Positions 8,615 to 16,915 of a DNA stretch of 64,000 bases are shown piece by piece. The DNA comes from Streptococcus sp. CF8_St5-11 (GTDB lineage Bacteria; Bacillota; Bacilli; Lactobacillales; Streptococcaceae), in contig NZ_JANCOJ010000002.1 of the NCBI RefSeq assembly GCF_024295625.1, positions 124,001 to 188,000 of the forward strand, read 5' to 3'. A model generated the notes under the pieces. It ran no database searches. It worked only from the letters and a program-made list of their open reading frames with translations, and was not told the origin of the DNA. Every line of letters begins with the position of its first letter. Position 1 is the stretch's first letter. The position numbers and the translations under genes were made by a program.

Positions 8615-9184
8615 ATGAAAAAATCAATTAAACAAAAAGCCGTTGCAAGTCTCGCAATCTTCTCTCTATCAACTGCCGCTCTAGGCTCTGTAGTAGCCTT
8701 TGCCAATACTGGAACAAGTAAAAAGACTACTTCTTCAACAGTGACTGCATCTGTCACCCTTGCACAAGCTCAAGAAAAAGCTCTGAAAGAAGCTAAGGGT
8801 GGAAAAGTGATTGGCTACGAGCAAGAAGAAAAACATGGAAAAGCAGTGTATGAAGTGACCATCTTGGATGGAAAAAATGAAAAAGAATATAAGATCGATG
8901 GCCAGTCTGGTGCTATCTTGAAGTCAAAAACTAAGGATCTGAGTCAGGATCGTGAAGATCAGCAATTAATCGGAGCAAGTGTTCAGTTGGACTTGGCTAA
9001 GGTAGAGAGCCAGCTGAAATCAAAATACTCGAATGCTAGTATCGAAAAAGTAGAGTTAGATGTAGAAGATGGTAAACTTGTCTATAGCGTTAGCTTGCGA
9101 GAAGGCAATCAAAAAATTGAGTTAGAGTTAGATGCCAATACAGGTACCGTATTGGAAGAAGATGTGGAGCTGGATCACGATTAA
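8615..9184 (+). CDS. Secreted PepSY-domain protein
   Basis: 189-residue exported protein: a positively charged start (MKKSIKQK), a hydrophobic core to about residue 28 and a likely signal peptidase I site after VVAFA. Two PepSY-like units follow, the first with LAQAQEKALKEAKGGKVIGYE and EYKIDGQSGAIL, the second ending IELELDANTGTVL. Such proteins act at the cell surface, often as protease inhibitors or as sensor partners. ATG 8615 was chosen over a TTG at 8603 because the signal sequence starts there. It lies 89 nt upstream of an OmpR-type two-component system but is separated from it by a terminator; functional linkage is plausible. Confidence 0.85.
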   Translation: MKKSIKQKAVASLAIFSLSTAALGSVVAFANTGTSKKTTSSTVTASVTLAQAQEKALKEAKGGKVIGYEQEEKHGKAVYEVTILDGKNEKEYKIDGQSGAILKSKTKDLSQDREDQQLIGASVQLDLAKVESQLKSKYSNASIEKVELDVEDGKLVYSVSLREGNQKIELELDANTGTVLEEDVELDHD

Positions 9185-9194
9185 CTAGAGTAAG

Positions 9195-9229
9195 ATCTCG
9201 ACTAGGCTTTTCCTAGCCGAGATTTTTTA
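9195..9229 (+). terminator. Intrinsic terminator
   Basis: ATCTCG-A-CTAGG pairs with CCTAG-C-CGAGAT and is followed by TTTTT. It separates the PepSY gene from the two-component operon, whose -10 TATAAT is at 9241-9246. Confidence 0.9.
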
Positions 9230-9273
9230 TGGAAGCATGGTATAATAAGGGAAGAAATTTGGAGTAAGTGGCT

Positions 9274-9948
9274 ATGAAAGTATTAGTGATTGAAGACGAA
9301 GTAGATTTGAATCGTAGCATCGTTAAATTACTGAAAACCCAGCAGTATAGTGTTGATGCGGCCTATGATGGTCAGGAGGCCTTGGACTACATTCGTGTGT
9401 CCCAGTATGACGTGATTATTTCAGATATTATGATGCCGCAGCTAGATGGTTTGGGGGTATTGAGCTACTTGAGAAATCATCAGATTAAGACCCCAGTTCT
9501 GATGCTAACGGCTAAAGATAGCCTAGAAGACAAGGTAACAGGACTGGATGCTGGTGCAGACGACTACTTGGTCAAACCCTTTGAATTTGATGAATTACTG
9601 GCTCGGATTCGCGTCATGCTGAGACGAAATAATCGAGAAAACTTGACCAACCTGGTCCAATTTGGTGACTATTCCTTAGACCTGGCAAAAAAGACCATCC
9701 AACACAAGGGTGTTTTGGTTGACCTGACTTCCAAGGAGTATGAGTTACTAGAGTGTCTGGTGCGCCATCCCAATGTGGTTTTAAGTCGGGAACAGATTCG
9801 TGAGCATATTTGGGATTTTGATTATGTTGGAGAGTCTAATATCATTGATGTTTTAGTCAAGAATATCCGCAAAAAATTAGGTAATCCATCGATTATTCAG
9901 ACAAAAAGGGGGATGGGCTATGTTTTCAAAAATGAAGAAGGACTCTAA
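9274..9948 (+). CDS. OmpR/PhoB-family response regulator
   Basis: 224-residue two-component response regulator. Receiver domain at 1-120 with acidic pocket E7/D8, phospho-acceptor Asp51 (ISDIMMP), LTAKD and LVKPF (Lys near 101); winged-helix output domain at about 125-222 ending TKRGMGYVF. ATG 9274 has GGAG about 9 nt upstream; an in-frame GTG at 9268 is less likely. The 3' end overlaps the kinase gene by 29 nt, so the two are coupled. Which streptococcal system this corresponds to is not certain from sequence alone; the adjoining PepSY gene is a candidate target. Confidence 0.93.
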   Translation: MKVLVIEDEVDLNRSIVKLLKTQQYSVDAAYDGQEALDYIRVSQYDVIISDIMMPQLDGLGVLSYLRNHQIKTPVLMLTAKDSLEDKVTGLDAGADDYLVKPFEFDELLARIRVMLRRNNRENLTNLVQFGDYSLDLAKKTIQHKGVLVDLTSKEYELLECLVRHPNVVLSREQIREHIWDFDYVGESNIIDVLVKNIRKKLGNPSIIQTKRGMGYVFKNEEGL

Positions 9949-11278
9949 GTCTCCCTCCATCGTTTCTAAGGTGACATTGTGGTATACCCTCTTTGTTTCT
10001 TTTCTCTTTGTTCTTATGTTTTGTGCTTCTTTTATCATTTCCGGAGCCTGGTCCAGCTATAGCTCACGTGGGGAACTGGAGCAGAAGACCATGGAAGTAG
10101 CTTCAGACCTTGAGGAATTTGAGCCCTTTGATGACGGCAATTATTTTGCACTCTACAATCAAAACATGAAGTTGGAGCAGGGTGCTCTGCCAAGTGGCTT
10201 TGATATCAATGCTGGCTTTGAGTCTGGGAAATTGTCGACGTATACCTCTTCCCAAGCAACCTATTATTATTTTGATGTCTATAATGAAAGTGAGGGCAAA
10301 TGGATACGGGGCGTGCGCCTTGCTTCTGGTCTAGGAAGAGAATTAAGTATCTTTCTTCTTTCCTTGGCCATTCTAGCTCCTCTGTCCATCCTTGGGATGG
10401 CCTGGGGTGGACGTCGGATCCTTCGTAAGGCCTTTCTGCCGATCAGAGAGGTGACCCAAATGGCAGAGGAAATTGCAGAGAGCGGAGACTACAGTAAGCG
10501 CGTGTCGACCGAGCATCAGAAGGATTATGTAGAAACGTCTCGTCTTACCAAGGTATTTAATAATTTGATTTCTTCTGTTCAGTCGACTTTTGAGAAAGAA
10601 AAGCAATTCAACCAAAATGTATCCCATGAGTTGCGGACCCCTCTGTCAGTCATCGTTTCGGAGAGTGAGTTTGGCTCCAAATATGCAGATAACCTAGAGG
10701 AGACCAAGGAATCCTTGACGGTCATTCATCGGCAGGCTAAATTAATGAAATCGATGACCGAGCAGATCTTGGAAATATCCAAGACCCAACACCTGCAGTG
10801 GTCGGATTTAAAACCCGTTTGTCTATCAACCCTGGTGTCAGATTATTGTCAGGGACAGGAAAGAAAGTGGGGCGAAAGCCCCATAGCCTTTGAAGTGAGC
10901 ATTCAGCCGGACCTCTGGATTCAGGGGGATGCTGTTTTGGTCACTCGGATGCTGGATAATCTATTGAGCAATGCAGTGAAATTTACCAAGACCAAGGTTG
11001 CCATCCACTTGGTGGCTAGTCCAGCTGGTGCTGTTCTCAAGGTAGCGGATGATGGTATTGGGATTGCGCCAGACCATTTGGGCAAGATTTGGGATCGCTT
11101 CTATCAGGTGGAGGATTCTCGGAACAAGGGCCTCAATAGTGGTATCGGACTTGGGTTGTCCTTTATTAAGGACATTGCAGACCTCCATCGAGCAGAGGTG
11201 AAAATCATCTCTGAAGAAGGAAAAGGAAGTCTCTTTCGTGTGACTTTCCCACAGATCCAGGACAAGACTTCTGTCTAA
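9920..11278 (+). CDS. Sensor histidine kinase of the adjoining two-component system
   Basis: 452-residue membrane kinase with two TM segments (about 20-44 and 138-160) enclosing an extracellular loop of roughly 95 residues, then a HAMP-like linker, HisKA with His236 in FNQNVSHELRTP, N box MLDNLLSNAVKF, G1 ADDGIGI and G2 GIGLGLSF. It begins inside the response-regulator gene at ATG 9920; a second ATG at 9932 is possible. The EFEPFDDGNYFALYNQ loop sequence gives no obvious ligand. A terminator follows at 11343. No other gene is in the operon. Confidence 0.93.
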   Translation: MFSKMKKDSKSPSIVSKVTLWYTLFVSFLFVLMFCASFIISGAWSSYSSRGELEQKTMEVASDLEEFEPFDDGNYFALYNQNMKLEQGALPSGFDINAGFESGKLSTYTSSQATYYYFDVYNESEGKWIRGVRLASGLGRELSIFLLSLAILAPLSILGMAWGGRRILRKAFLPIREVTQMAEEIAESGDYSKRVSTEHQKDYVETSRLTKVFNNLISSVQSTFEKEKQFNQNVSHELRTPLSVIVSESEFGSKYADNLEETKESLTVIHRQAKLMKSMTEQILEISKTQHLQWSDLKPVCLSTLVSDYCQGQERKWGESPIAFEVSIQPDLWIQGDAVLVTRMLDNLLSNAVKFTKTKVAIHLVASPAGAVLKVADDGIGIAPDHLGKIWDRFYQVEDSRNKGLNSGIGLGLSFIKDIADLHRAEVKIISEEGKGSLFRVTFPQIQDKTSV

Positions 11279-11342
11279 GACGGTTGATTGAGCGATCAGT
11301 ATGGGTTGAAAAGGGAAAATAATAAAGTGAAATAATAAGGAT

Positions 11343-11376
11343 AAAATGAGTCTAGTAAAACCGCTAGGCTCATTTT
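11343..11376 (+). terminator. Intrinsic terminator after the two-component system
   Basis: AAAATGAGTCTAG pairs with CTAGGCTCATTTT (one G-T) over an 8-nt loop. It marks the left border of the immunity-gene array. Confidence 0.8.
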
Positions 11377-11489
11377 CTGTTTTAGCTTTATGGAAAAGGA
11401 ATCTTATGGTATGATAGCCTAAAAGGGACCTGTAATATGGAGGTCAAATAAAAAAAGCCTTTGGGAAGAGAGACTCAAAAGGAGACGAG

Positions 11490-11909
11490 ATGCTAGTATT
11501 AACAGACACAGATCCAGCTATTTCAAGCGAAGATTTTTTACAATTTGAGGAGATTCTTGGAAAGAAATTGCCAAAATCTATGATGGATTTTTATCTCAAG
11601 TACAACGGTGGCCAGCCCCAAGTAAGGGGTGTCCACGATGACCATCTTCTCTTTCCTTTCAATTCCTTTGATTCACTGGAGGAGATGAGGAAGTCTCTTA
11701 CCTGGTTTGACGATGAGGTGGTTCCTGCGGGATTTAAGGCCACAGATCTTCTCCATTTTGCCTATGATCCTGGATCGGGTAACTATGCTCTTTCCCTAAG
11801 GGAAGAAGATAATGGTATGGTTTATTTCTATGTTTTAGAAGAAAAAGCAGAGATCTACGGTCAATGGGCTTCTTTTGAGGAATTTTTGAACTCTTTTGTT
11901 GAAGAGTGA
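11490..11909 (+). CDS. SMI1/KNR4 (SUKH) family immunity-type protein
   Basis: 139-residue single-domain SUKH protein. Diagnostic features: an N-terminal helix pair with LGKKLPKSMMDFYLKYNGGQP (the LPxxLxxFYxxxNGG core), LFPFNSF, FAYDPGSGNYALSL (strand with Asp and Gly-Asn) and a final helix FEEFLNSFVEE. SUKH proteins are widespread immunity factors that bind and neutralise polymorphic toxin nucleases. AAAGGAG precedes ATG 11490 by 6 nt. First gene of a co-directional run of about 14 similar-sized genes; no toxin gene is adjacent. Confidence 0.88.
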   Translation: MLVLTDTDPAISSEDFLQFEEILGKKLPKSMMDFYLKYNGGQPQVRGVHDDHLLFPFNSFDSLEEMRKSLTWFDDEVVPAGFKATDLLHFAYDPGSGNYALSLREEDNGMVYFYVLEEKAEIYGQWASFEEFLNSFVEE

Positions 11910-11927
11910 GACGAAAAAGGAGACGGA

Positions 11928-12266
11928 ATGCGAAAACACCAAGAACTTTCACTAGAGCAGATAATTGAGCAGGTGCGCGTAGATCAATTAGTATCAGATG
12001 ATTTTTGCCTCTATGGCAAGGAGGATGGAGAACTGGCACTAGATAGCCTCTATTGGGTATCAGATTATCCAGAAGTCGTGGAATACCATGATGTCTACCC
12101 AGCTGATGTGACGGAGCAAGATCTGCAGCTAGTCTACTATGGAGAGCAGTTGATTGATGTCCTTGCAGTCGCACTTGAGGAAAAGCTAGATGCAAGTCAC
12201 CAAGACTTGGTCGAGGCTTTGAATTATTATCAGCAGCATGATAGCTTTATGCCTTTTGATGATTAG
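11928..12266 (+). CDS. Small acidic protein of the immunity array (DUF7716-like)
   Basis: 112-residue acidic protein, 18 nt after the SUKH gene, with a near-identical Shine-Dalgarno context (AAAGGAGACGGAATG). Core features are LYGKEDGELALDSLYWVSDYPE, YPADVTEQDLQLVYYGEQLIDVLAVAL and a terminal QHDSFMPFDD; this resembles small DUF7716-type proteins that occur in immunity-gene clusters. The family name is from memory and should be treated as provisional. Position and size argue for an immunity role against an unidentified toxin. Confidence 0.6.
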   Translation: MRKHQELSLEQIIEQVRVDQLVSDDFCLYGKEDGELALDSLYWVSDYPEVVEYHDVYPADVTEQDLQLVYYGEQLIDVLAVALEEKLDASHQDLVEALNYYQQHDSFMPFDD

Positions 12267-12311
12267 CTAGGCCGATTAGAGAAATGGCATCCGAAAGGAG
12301 GAAAGATAGTG

Positions 12312-12698
12312 ATGAGAGAATATAAATTTGATATCCATAACGAGATGTATATAGCAATTCCAGAGGAAAAGGAAAAGGTCTGCCTTGCTTTAAGTGATTC
12401 TTTAGAGGTTATCAATGAGGAGTTGACTCCGTCTTATAAAGCAAAACTCGATCATCTACTGGATCAATCATCAGTATGGTATCCAAAAGCTTTGGAAAAA
12501 ATTCAGGAGGAATTTCCAGAACTAGCGCACACCAGACTCCTATCCATTTTTATCTTGTCTGAACAGACGGACATAGACCTGATTTTTGGTTTGGAATTTG
12601 GTCTAAGAGAGGATTCGGAGCATGGTAGAGGACTTAAATTCTCCCTCAATAGTCTTGAAATTTTAGAATATGGTTTAGGGGAAGTCGCTTATTACTAG
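12312..12698 (+). CDS. Hypothetical immunity-array protein
   Basis: 128-residue protein, not firmly recognised. The first part is helical; the second (LLSIFILSEQ, FGLEFGLREDSEHGRGLKFSLNSLEILEYGLGEVAYY) is strand-rich and recalls DUF2004/DUF6985-type immunity folds, where a G-x-E-x-Y closing strand is common. AGGAGG precedes the GTG 12309 / ATG 12312 pair; ATG is listed. Neighbours on both sides are similar-sized and on the same strand. Function is inferred only from context. Confidence 0.55.
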   Translation: MREYKFDIHNEMYIAIPEEKEKVCLALSDSLEVINEELTPSYKAKLDHLLDQSSVWYPKALEKIQEEFPELAHTRLLSIFILSEQTDIDLIFGLEFGLREDSEHGRGLKFSLNSLEILEYGLGEVAYY

Positions 12699-12741
12699 GT
12701 GTATTCGATGATATGAGAAGTACTAGAAGATGGAGCAGGAT

Positions 12742-13149
12742 ATGGTAGAGAAAGAGTGGCGTTTTTATTCATCAGAGGATGATAGGGAGTGGGTGATTTT
12801 ATCAGATCGTGATAGAGCTGAAACAAAAGAGGATATCCACTCTGTTAATCAGAAAGAATCCGTCATGCGAATGTATCGAAGACCGGGGGACTTTATCTCA
12901 GTGTCTTTGCTGTCCGCTTCTTATGAAATAGACGATGTAACAGGGAAACTTGGACAAGAGCGAGATTTCTATTTAAAAATTGAATGCCTGCAAGATGGAT
13001 GGGCCAGTATTAGTTCTCAAGTCTATAAAAAAGAGGAAGCAGTAACCTTAGTAGGCCTCTTTATGGGACTCAGAAAAGATACGGCTATCAAACTTTGGAA
13101 GTTAAAAAAATTGGGTGAAAATAACCTAGGAGATCGGATAGAGAAATGA
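12742..13149 (+). CDS. Hypothetical immunity-array protein
   Basis: 135-residue protein with no family I can name. It begins MVEKEWRFYSSEDDREWVIL; the middle (MRMYRRPGDFISVSLLSASYEID) and the end (AVTLVGLFMGLRKDTAIKLWKLKKLG) suggest a beta-rich body with a C-terminal helix. ATG 12742 was taken because GGAG lies 6 nt upstream; an upstream ATG at 12730 has a poorer site. The stop overlaps the start of the next gene by ATGA, so the two are translationally coupled. Confidence 0.6.
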   Translation: MVEKEWRFYSSEDDREWVILSDRDRAETKEDIHSVNQKESVMRMYRRPGDFISVSLLSASYEIDDVTGKLGQERDFYLKIECLQDGWASISSQVYKKEEAVTLVGLFMGLRKDTAIKLWKLKKLGENNLGDRIEK

Positions 13150-13706
13150 CAGTTACTATCAATGAATTAGTGAAGGAGCTTGGTTTTTGTGTGGTGCCTA
13201 CAAAGGAGAAACCATTTAGTCTGGATGAGGTCCGTTTCAATCTTTTGGCATATTTAGAGGATTATTCCAAAATGGGATTTTCTTTTGTCAAAGTAGCTAC
13301 TGATCTGGTAAAACTAAGGAAAGAGCAAGAGAGTTATAGGCTTTTTGGCCAGTGTTTTTTAGGTGCTTTTGTAATTGGAGAAGAGGAACAAGTCTTCTTA
13401 CTTTGCAATCAAGAAGGAAGAGAAGTTTTTCAAGAAGCGAGGGTTTATGTCAATTCTTCCTTACATACTTTTGTTTCCTCTTATTCACTTTTTCTATCAG
13501 GCATCTTTCTTTTGAAAGCAAAGTTTTATGAGATTGAGCAAGATGAAGTCGAAGAGATTGCAGCAAATTTGAAGAACCAAGTACTTGCCTTGGAAAAGTC
13601 CCTTGAACAAGAATTGCCCTTCTGGGAGCACATGGCCTATTTGATAGAAGACGATGGAATCGTTCTAAGAGATGATCTCTTTCATATCCTGAACAAAGAA
13701 CAGTAA
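13146..13706 (+). CDS. SUKH-4-like immunity protein
   Basis: 186-residue protein. The pattern LFGQCFLGAFVIGEEEQVFLLCNQEG followed by ARVYVNSSLHTFVSSYSLF is what SUKH-4 family immunity proteins show: a strand pair reporting G-x-F-x-x-x-x-x-V-x-L-L and then N-S-S-L-x-x-F-V. The start is coupled to the preceding gene by an ATGA overlap. The N-terminal helices (about 1-60) are less typical. Probable role: neutralisation of a polymorphic toxin nuclease or deaminase; partner not present in the window. Confidence 0.65.
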   Translation: MTVTINELVKELGFCVVPTKEKPFSLDEVRFNLLAYLEDYSKMGFSFVKVATDLVKLRKEQESYRLFGQCFLGAFVIGEEEQVFLLCNQEGREVFQEARVYVNSSLHTFVSSYSLFLSGIFLLKAKFYEIEQDEVEEIAANLKNQVLALEKSLEQELPFWEHMAYLIEDDGIVLRDDLFHILNKEQ

Positions 13707-13737
13707 ATTCAAATGGAAATATAAAGAGGATTTAAAA

Positions 13738-14364
13738 ATGGACTATGTAGATGAGTTAACTTCAGGACGTACGCCCTTGGTAAAAAAAGCTGCGAAAAAA
13801 ATTTTAAAGGGTAAACTAAAAGGATATGAACCATTTTTGCATCAAGCCTTGGAAGGCGAGATGGAAAAACCTAAATCATGGGAATCACAAATGTACTTAC
13901 TCTACGCCATAGCCGCAACGGATTGTACAGAAGAAGTCCCCTATCTCAAGTCATTGTTGCTGAGAGATATTCCAACCCCTGTAACCTATCGCTCTCTAGC
14001 AGTAGCGATTGCTTATCTAGAAAATTTAGAAACAGAGAACTTGTCTTTCGTTTATGAGTCCTTGGAATCGAATAACTCTTTGCAAGCTGCTGGCGCTTGT
14101 GCAGCACTCTATATGAGAAAGATTGTGCTGAAAGATGATGATTTTGAAAAGATCATGACCTTTATCACCAAGGATGTTTATTTGGAAAATATAAGAGGAA
14201 CAATCGCTCCTTTTATGTTCATTTTGGCTGCATCTTATCTATATCCAGAACAGAATCGCCAGAAAATTGTAGACTTTTCTCGTCAATTTAATGAAGTATA
14301 TATAAATACAATCATTGATGATGTATCCAAAGGAAAGGACGGCAGGAGGGTCAGGCTATTCTAA
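13738..14364 (+). CDS. HEAT/armadillo-like helical protein of the immunity array
   Basis: 208-residue all-helical protein. Repeated helix pairs of about 30-35 residues are apparent (SQMYLLYAIAATDCTEEVPYLKSLLL; TYRSLAVAIAYLENLETENLS; LQAAGACAALYMRKIVLK), which is the HEAT/ARM solenoid style seen in several immunity protein families. Asp-Asp and Lys-rich loops occur between helices. AGAGG lies about 9 nt before ATG 13738. No enzymatic motif. It precedes a stretch of decayed coding sequence at 14.40-14.66 kb. Confidence 0.6.
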   Translation: MDYVDELTSGRTPLVKKAAKKILKGKLKGYEPFLHQALEGEMEKPKSWESQMYLLYAIAATDCTEEVPYLKSLLLRDIPTPVTYRSLAVAIAYLENLETENLSFVYESLESNNSLQAAGACAALYMRKIVLKDDDFEKIMTFITKDVYLENIRGTIAPFMFILAASYLYPEQNRQKIVDFSRQFNEVYINTIIDDVSKGKDGRRVRLF

Positions 14365-14403
14365 AATCTCCTTAAAGAGCGAAACAATAACTCTTAAAAA
14401 TAA

Positions 14404-14658
14404 GACTTTTATTCCAAAGGGATTCATCAGGTGAATGGCCAACTGGAACTGCTTTTTTTAGAGAATAAGGTTGAATTCAATTTTAAAAACCAAAATGATG
14501 TGATGTTATCAGGATCTTCTGACCTTATTAGAATTGCTGAGATTGGTCCTGTGAAGATTGATACTTAAAGATGAATTCCTAGCTTATTTGCGGAGATTCT
14601 GGATGATCAAACAATCCTCCATTGCCAGGAGGAATACCGCGACTATGGGAAAAAGTGA
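14404..14658 (+). pseudogene. Decayed gene fragment in the immunity array
   Basis: One reading frame carries protein-like sequence on both sides of two in-frame stops: HQVNGQLELLFLENKVEFNF ... RIAEIGPVKIDT, then TAA (14566-14568) and TGA (14572-14574), then IPSLFAEILDDQTILHC ... YGKK and a final TGA at 14656. No start codon with a ribosome site is present at the left end. The composition looks like a former immunity gene that has lost its start and acquired nonsense changes. The rest of the 14365-14732 gap shows nothing else. Confidence 0.55.
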
Positions 14659-14732
14659 AGGAAGAGCACAAGCATTAGACCTTGACCTAAGGCTAAACCT
14701 TTCTACAAGAAAAAAACTACGAGACCACGAAT

Positions 14733-15446
14733 ATGAAGTTACAGTATTTTGAATTAGATAAGCCCTATATGGAAAATCAACAGAGGATTGAGGAGCTGAT
14801 GGACTCAACTGCGTTAACTTACGAAGAAGCTAGAATTAAGGACTATCGACAGAATTGGAAAGACCTACGAAGAGCGTTCGTATATGAATCCAAATGTATG
14901 ACCTCTATGGTAGAACGGCTTTTCAAACCAGTTATAACCCAGGATTGTTGGAAAATCAACATAGAATGTGTAGATACGATTGGTAATCCAGCTATCATGA
15001 ACCTACTTGGTGTCTATACTGTTCAGGTCTTATTTGATTTTTCTAGCTATGAAAGCTCGAGTCCATTGGAACAGAAAAAGATGCTCTTAGGGGCCTTGCT
15101 AAAAGGGGTAAAGCGCGTGTTTCAGGAGCTCTCCATTCCTTGTTCCTTGATAGAGGATGTAGTCAATGAAATAGAGAAAAACGATTATGAAAATAGCTGG
15201 GAGTGGAAAAGGAAGAAGATCCAATCCACGATCTTTTCCATTCAAGTGGAGCATCAGCTTGATAAGGTGGATTTGTTTTGGAAGATAGAGCATAAGGATA
15301 AGAGCATCCGTCAGTTGATTCAATCCTACCCTGCTCACGAGATGGATTATGGGGCTAAGCTTGGTAAACTGGAAGCAAAAGGGAACTTCCTGTATCTGCT
15401 GGATAAAGAGAATGAGATTGTGAGCAAAATTTCTGTTTCAGAATGA
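14733..15446 (+). CDS. Hypothetical immunity-array protein
   Basis: 237-residue protein of unknown family. It begins MKLQYFELDKPYMENQQRIEE; residues about 50-110 contain DCWKINIECVDTIGNPAIMNLLGVYTVQVLFDF, a strand-rich part, followed by helices (EQKKMLLGALLKGVKRVFQEL) and a mixed C-terminal part with FSIQVEHQLDKVDLFWKIEH. The duplicated hydrophobic strand-loop pattern hints at two related halves. The ribosome site before ATG 14733 is weak, so the start is less certain. Another intact gene follows 13 nt later. Confidence 0.6.
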   Translation: MKLQYFELDKPYMENQQRIEELMDSTALTYEEARIKDYRQNWKDLRRAFVYESKCMTSMVERLFKPVITQDCWKINIECVDTIGNPAIMNLLGVYTVQVLFDFSSYESSSPLEQKKMLLGALLKGVKRVFQELSIPCSLIEDVVNEIEKNDYENSWEWKRKKIQSTIFSIQVEHQLDKVDLFWKIEHKDKSIRQLIQSYPAHEMDYGAKLGKLEAKGNFLYLLDKENEIVSKISVSE

Positions 15447-15459
15447 TGGAGCACAAACA

Positions 15460-15900
15460 ATGAGTGACTTAAAAAAGAGATTATCTTTATTAAAAGTAGA
15501 AAAACGAATCAATCAGTTGAAGGGGATTAAGGATGTTCATTTTCTGACCGATAAACCTAAAGAAATTGCTTGGTATGCTGGGGAGTTGAATCCTATAGAC
15601 TCTCCGCTTCCTTGTCTTTATGAGTTTCCTGTTACCCTTGAGACTAAAGATCTAAGTAGACCAATTCAAAGTCTTGTTGGCAATAGCAGTCGGTTTATCC
15701 TAGTTTTTTGGGAGTTTTCACCAGTTTACGTCTTGTTTCAAATGGAGTCTTTGGATGACTTTTTGCCCTCTTATTCTACTGAATTTTCTACCAGAGACAT
15801 GACGCTTTTCTTTCGAGACCAGGAAAAAGTATTGGATCTCCATTTAGCGGAGGATAAAGTAGAAGTGAGAGTCTTGGAGAATAAGGCTAAGAACCCGTAG
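15460..15900 (+). CDS. Hypothetical immunity-array protein
   Basis: 146-residue protein with a basic N-terminal helix (MSDLKKRLSLLKVEKRINQLK) and a strand-rich remainder (SRFILVFWEFSPVYVLFQME; DMTLFFRDQEKVLDLHLAEDKVEVRVLE). Not recognised as a named family. GGAG precedes ATG 15460 by about 9 nt and the upstream gene ends 13 nt before, so the pair looks co-transcribed. Function is assigned from context only. Confidence 0.6.
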   Translation: MSDLKKRLSLLKVEKRINQLKGIKDVHFLTDKPKEIAWYAGELNPIDSPLPCLYEFPVTLETKDLSRPIQSLVGNSSRFILVFWEFSPVYVLFQMESLDDFLPSYSTEFSTRDMTLFFRDQEKVLDLHLAEDKVEVRVLENKAKNP

Positions 15901-15985
15901 GTTCTAAATATAGAATTAGTCGATGAAAGAGACAGAGAGGAAAGAATGCCATTCTTGGAAAGACAAATGGTAAAGGAAGATTCTA

Positions 15986-16270
15986 ATGTGTGAAAAAGAA
16001 TATTATTATTATGGCAATAGTGAGTTTATGACAGGCCTAGGAGTTATTTATACAGAGTTTACTGGTCAGCGTGCAAGTCGACAAATTAACGTTTTGAATG
16101 GGCACTCTTATGCTTCCTCTTGCCTACAGGATTATGTTCCAGAAGTAGGGTTTCTACTCTATGATGGTCGAAAAGATGAGTTGGATCTATCAGACTCCAT
16201 CAAGATTAGTCAAGAGGAATTTGAACGAATTTGGGCTCAGGCTGTCGCTAGCGGTCAGAATGATACCTAA
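15986..16270 (+). CDS. Small hypothetical protein of the immunity array
   Basis: 94-residue protein: MCEKEYYYYGNSEFMTGLGV, then YTEFTGQRASRQINVLNGHSYASSC, then DYVPEVGFLLYDGR and a C-terminal SQEEFERIWAQAVA helix. The tyrosine-rich first strand and the FERIW helix at the end are similar to several small immunity proteins, but I cannot name the family. AAGGAAG lies about 9 nt before ATG 15986. Confidence 0.55.
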   Translation: MCEKEYYYYGNSEFMTGLGVIYTEFTGQRASRQINVLNGHSYASSCLQDYVPEVGFLLYDGRKDELDLSDSIKISQEEFERIWAQAVASGQNDT

Positions 16271-16324
16271 TCGTCAGTTGAAAATAGCCAAATATAATCC
16301 CAAAAATGTGAGAGGAGTCTAATA

Positions 16325-16888
16325 ATGATGTTCAATTTGTTGAAGGAATTTGTAGAAGTCTATCATAGAAACAAGGGCTTAGGAGAGCTTGTATTTACTA
16401 GTGACTGTCTCCATGTCGAAAAGCCAGATTTGTCTGGTCAATTGAAAGAGTTCTACCAACATTTGAGCTTTGAGGAAGAAGCTTATTTTAGAGGAGCTCC
16501 CTATGATCTTGCTCTAATTCCTCTCCCTCTATGTGAAGCTGCATCAGAAGGATGGCAGGATACTAGCTGGAAAGAGAGTTATGTGGTTTTTGCTCACATG
16601 ATGGGGGATGAGCCAATTTTTTGTGATCTAACTAGCGAGCTTAGTCCTGTATTTGGCAAGATTCCTGGGAATTCCAAGCTCTATTGCTTAAGCCCCTCTT
16701 TATCTACTTTCTTGTCTACTTATAGTCAGATGAAAAAGCTAGAAATCACCAAGTTTGAGAATGACATCTACATTGATGAGGACTTGTCGGACTATAAAGA
16801 AGGTTTTTTAACAGGAATCATGGCTATTATCGAGGAGCAACTTCCTGAAGCCTATCGAAAAGACTTTATTGAATTTATGCTTGGCTAA
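16325..16888 (+). CDS. Probable SUKH-fold immunity protein
   Basis: 187-residue protein. The block ESYVVFAHMMGDEPIFCDLT followed by SKLYCLSPSLSTFLSTYSQM follows the SUKH logic of a strand reporting a value for a specific protein-binding pocket (GDEPIxxDL) and then a helix with F-x-x-x-Y. The N-terminal half is helical (LLKEFVEVYHRNKGLGELVF). GAGGAG precedes the ATG pair 16325/16328. Most likely a toxin-binding immunity protein; family assignment is moderate. Confidence 0.6.
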   Translation: MMFNLLKEFVEVYHRNKGLGELVFTSDCLHVEKPDLSGQLKEFYQHLSFEEEAYFRGAPYDLALIPLPLCEAASEGWQDTSWKESYVVFAHMMGDEPIFCDLTSELSPVFGKIPGNSKLYCLSPSLSTFLSTYSQMKKLEITKFENDIYIDEDLSDYKEGFLTGIMAIIEEQLPEAYRKDFIEFMLG

Positions 16889-16915
16889 AGCCAAAGATGA
16901 AGAGATGAGAAGCAA

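Noticed and set aside
14558..14752. 64-codon open frame in the immunity array
   Set aside because: Low-quality composition, and a different frame over the same bases carries the more protein-like relic.
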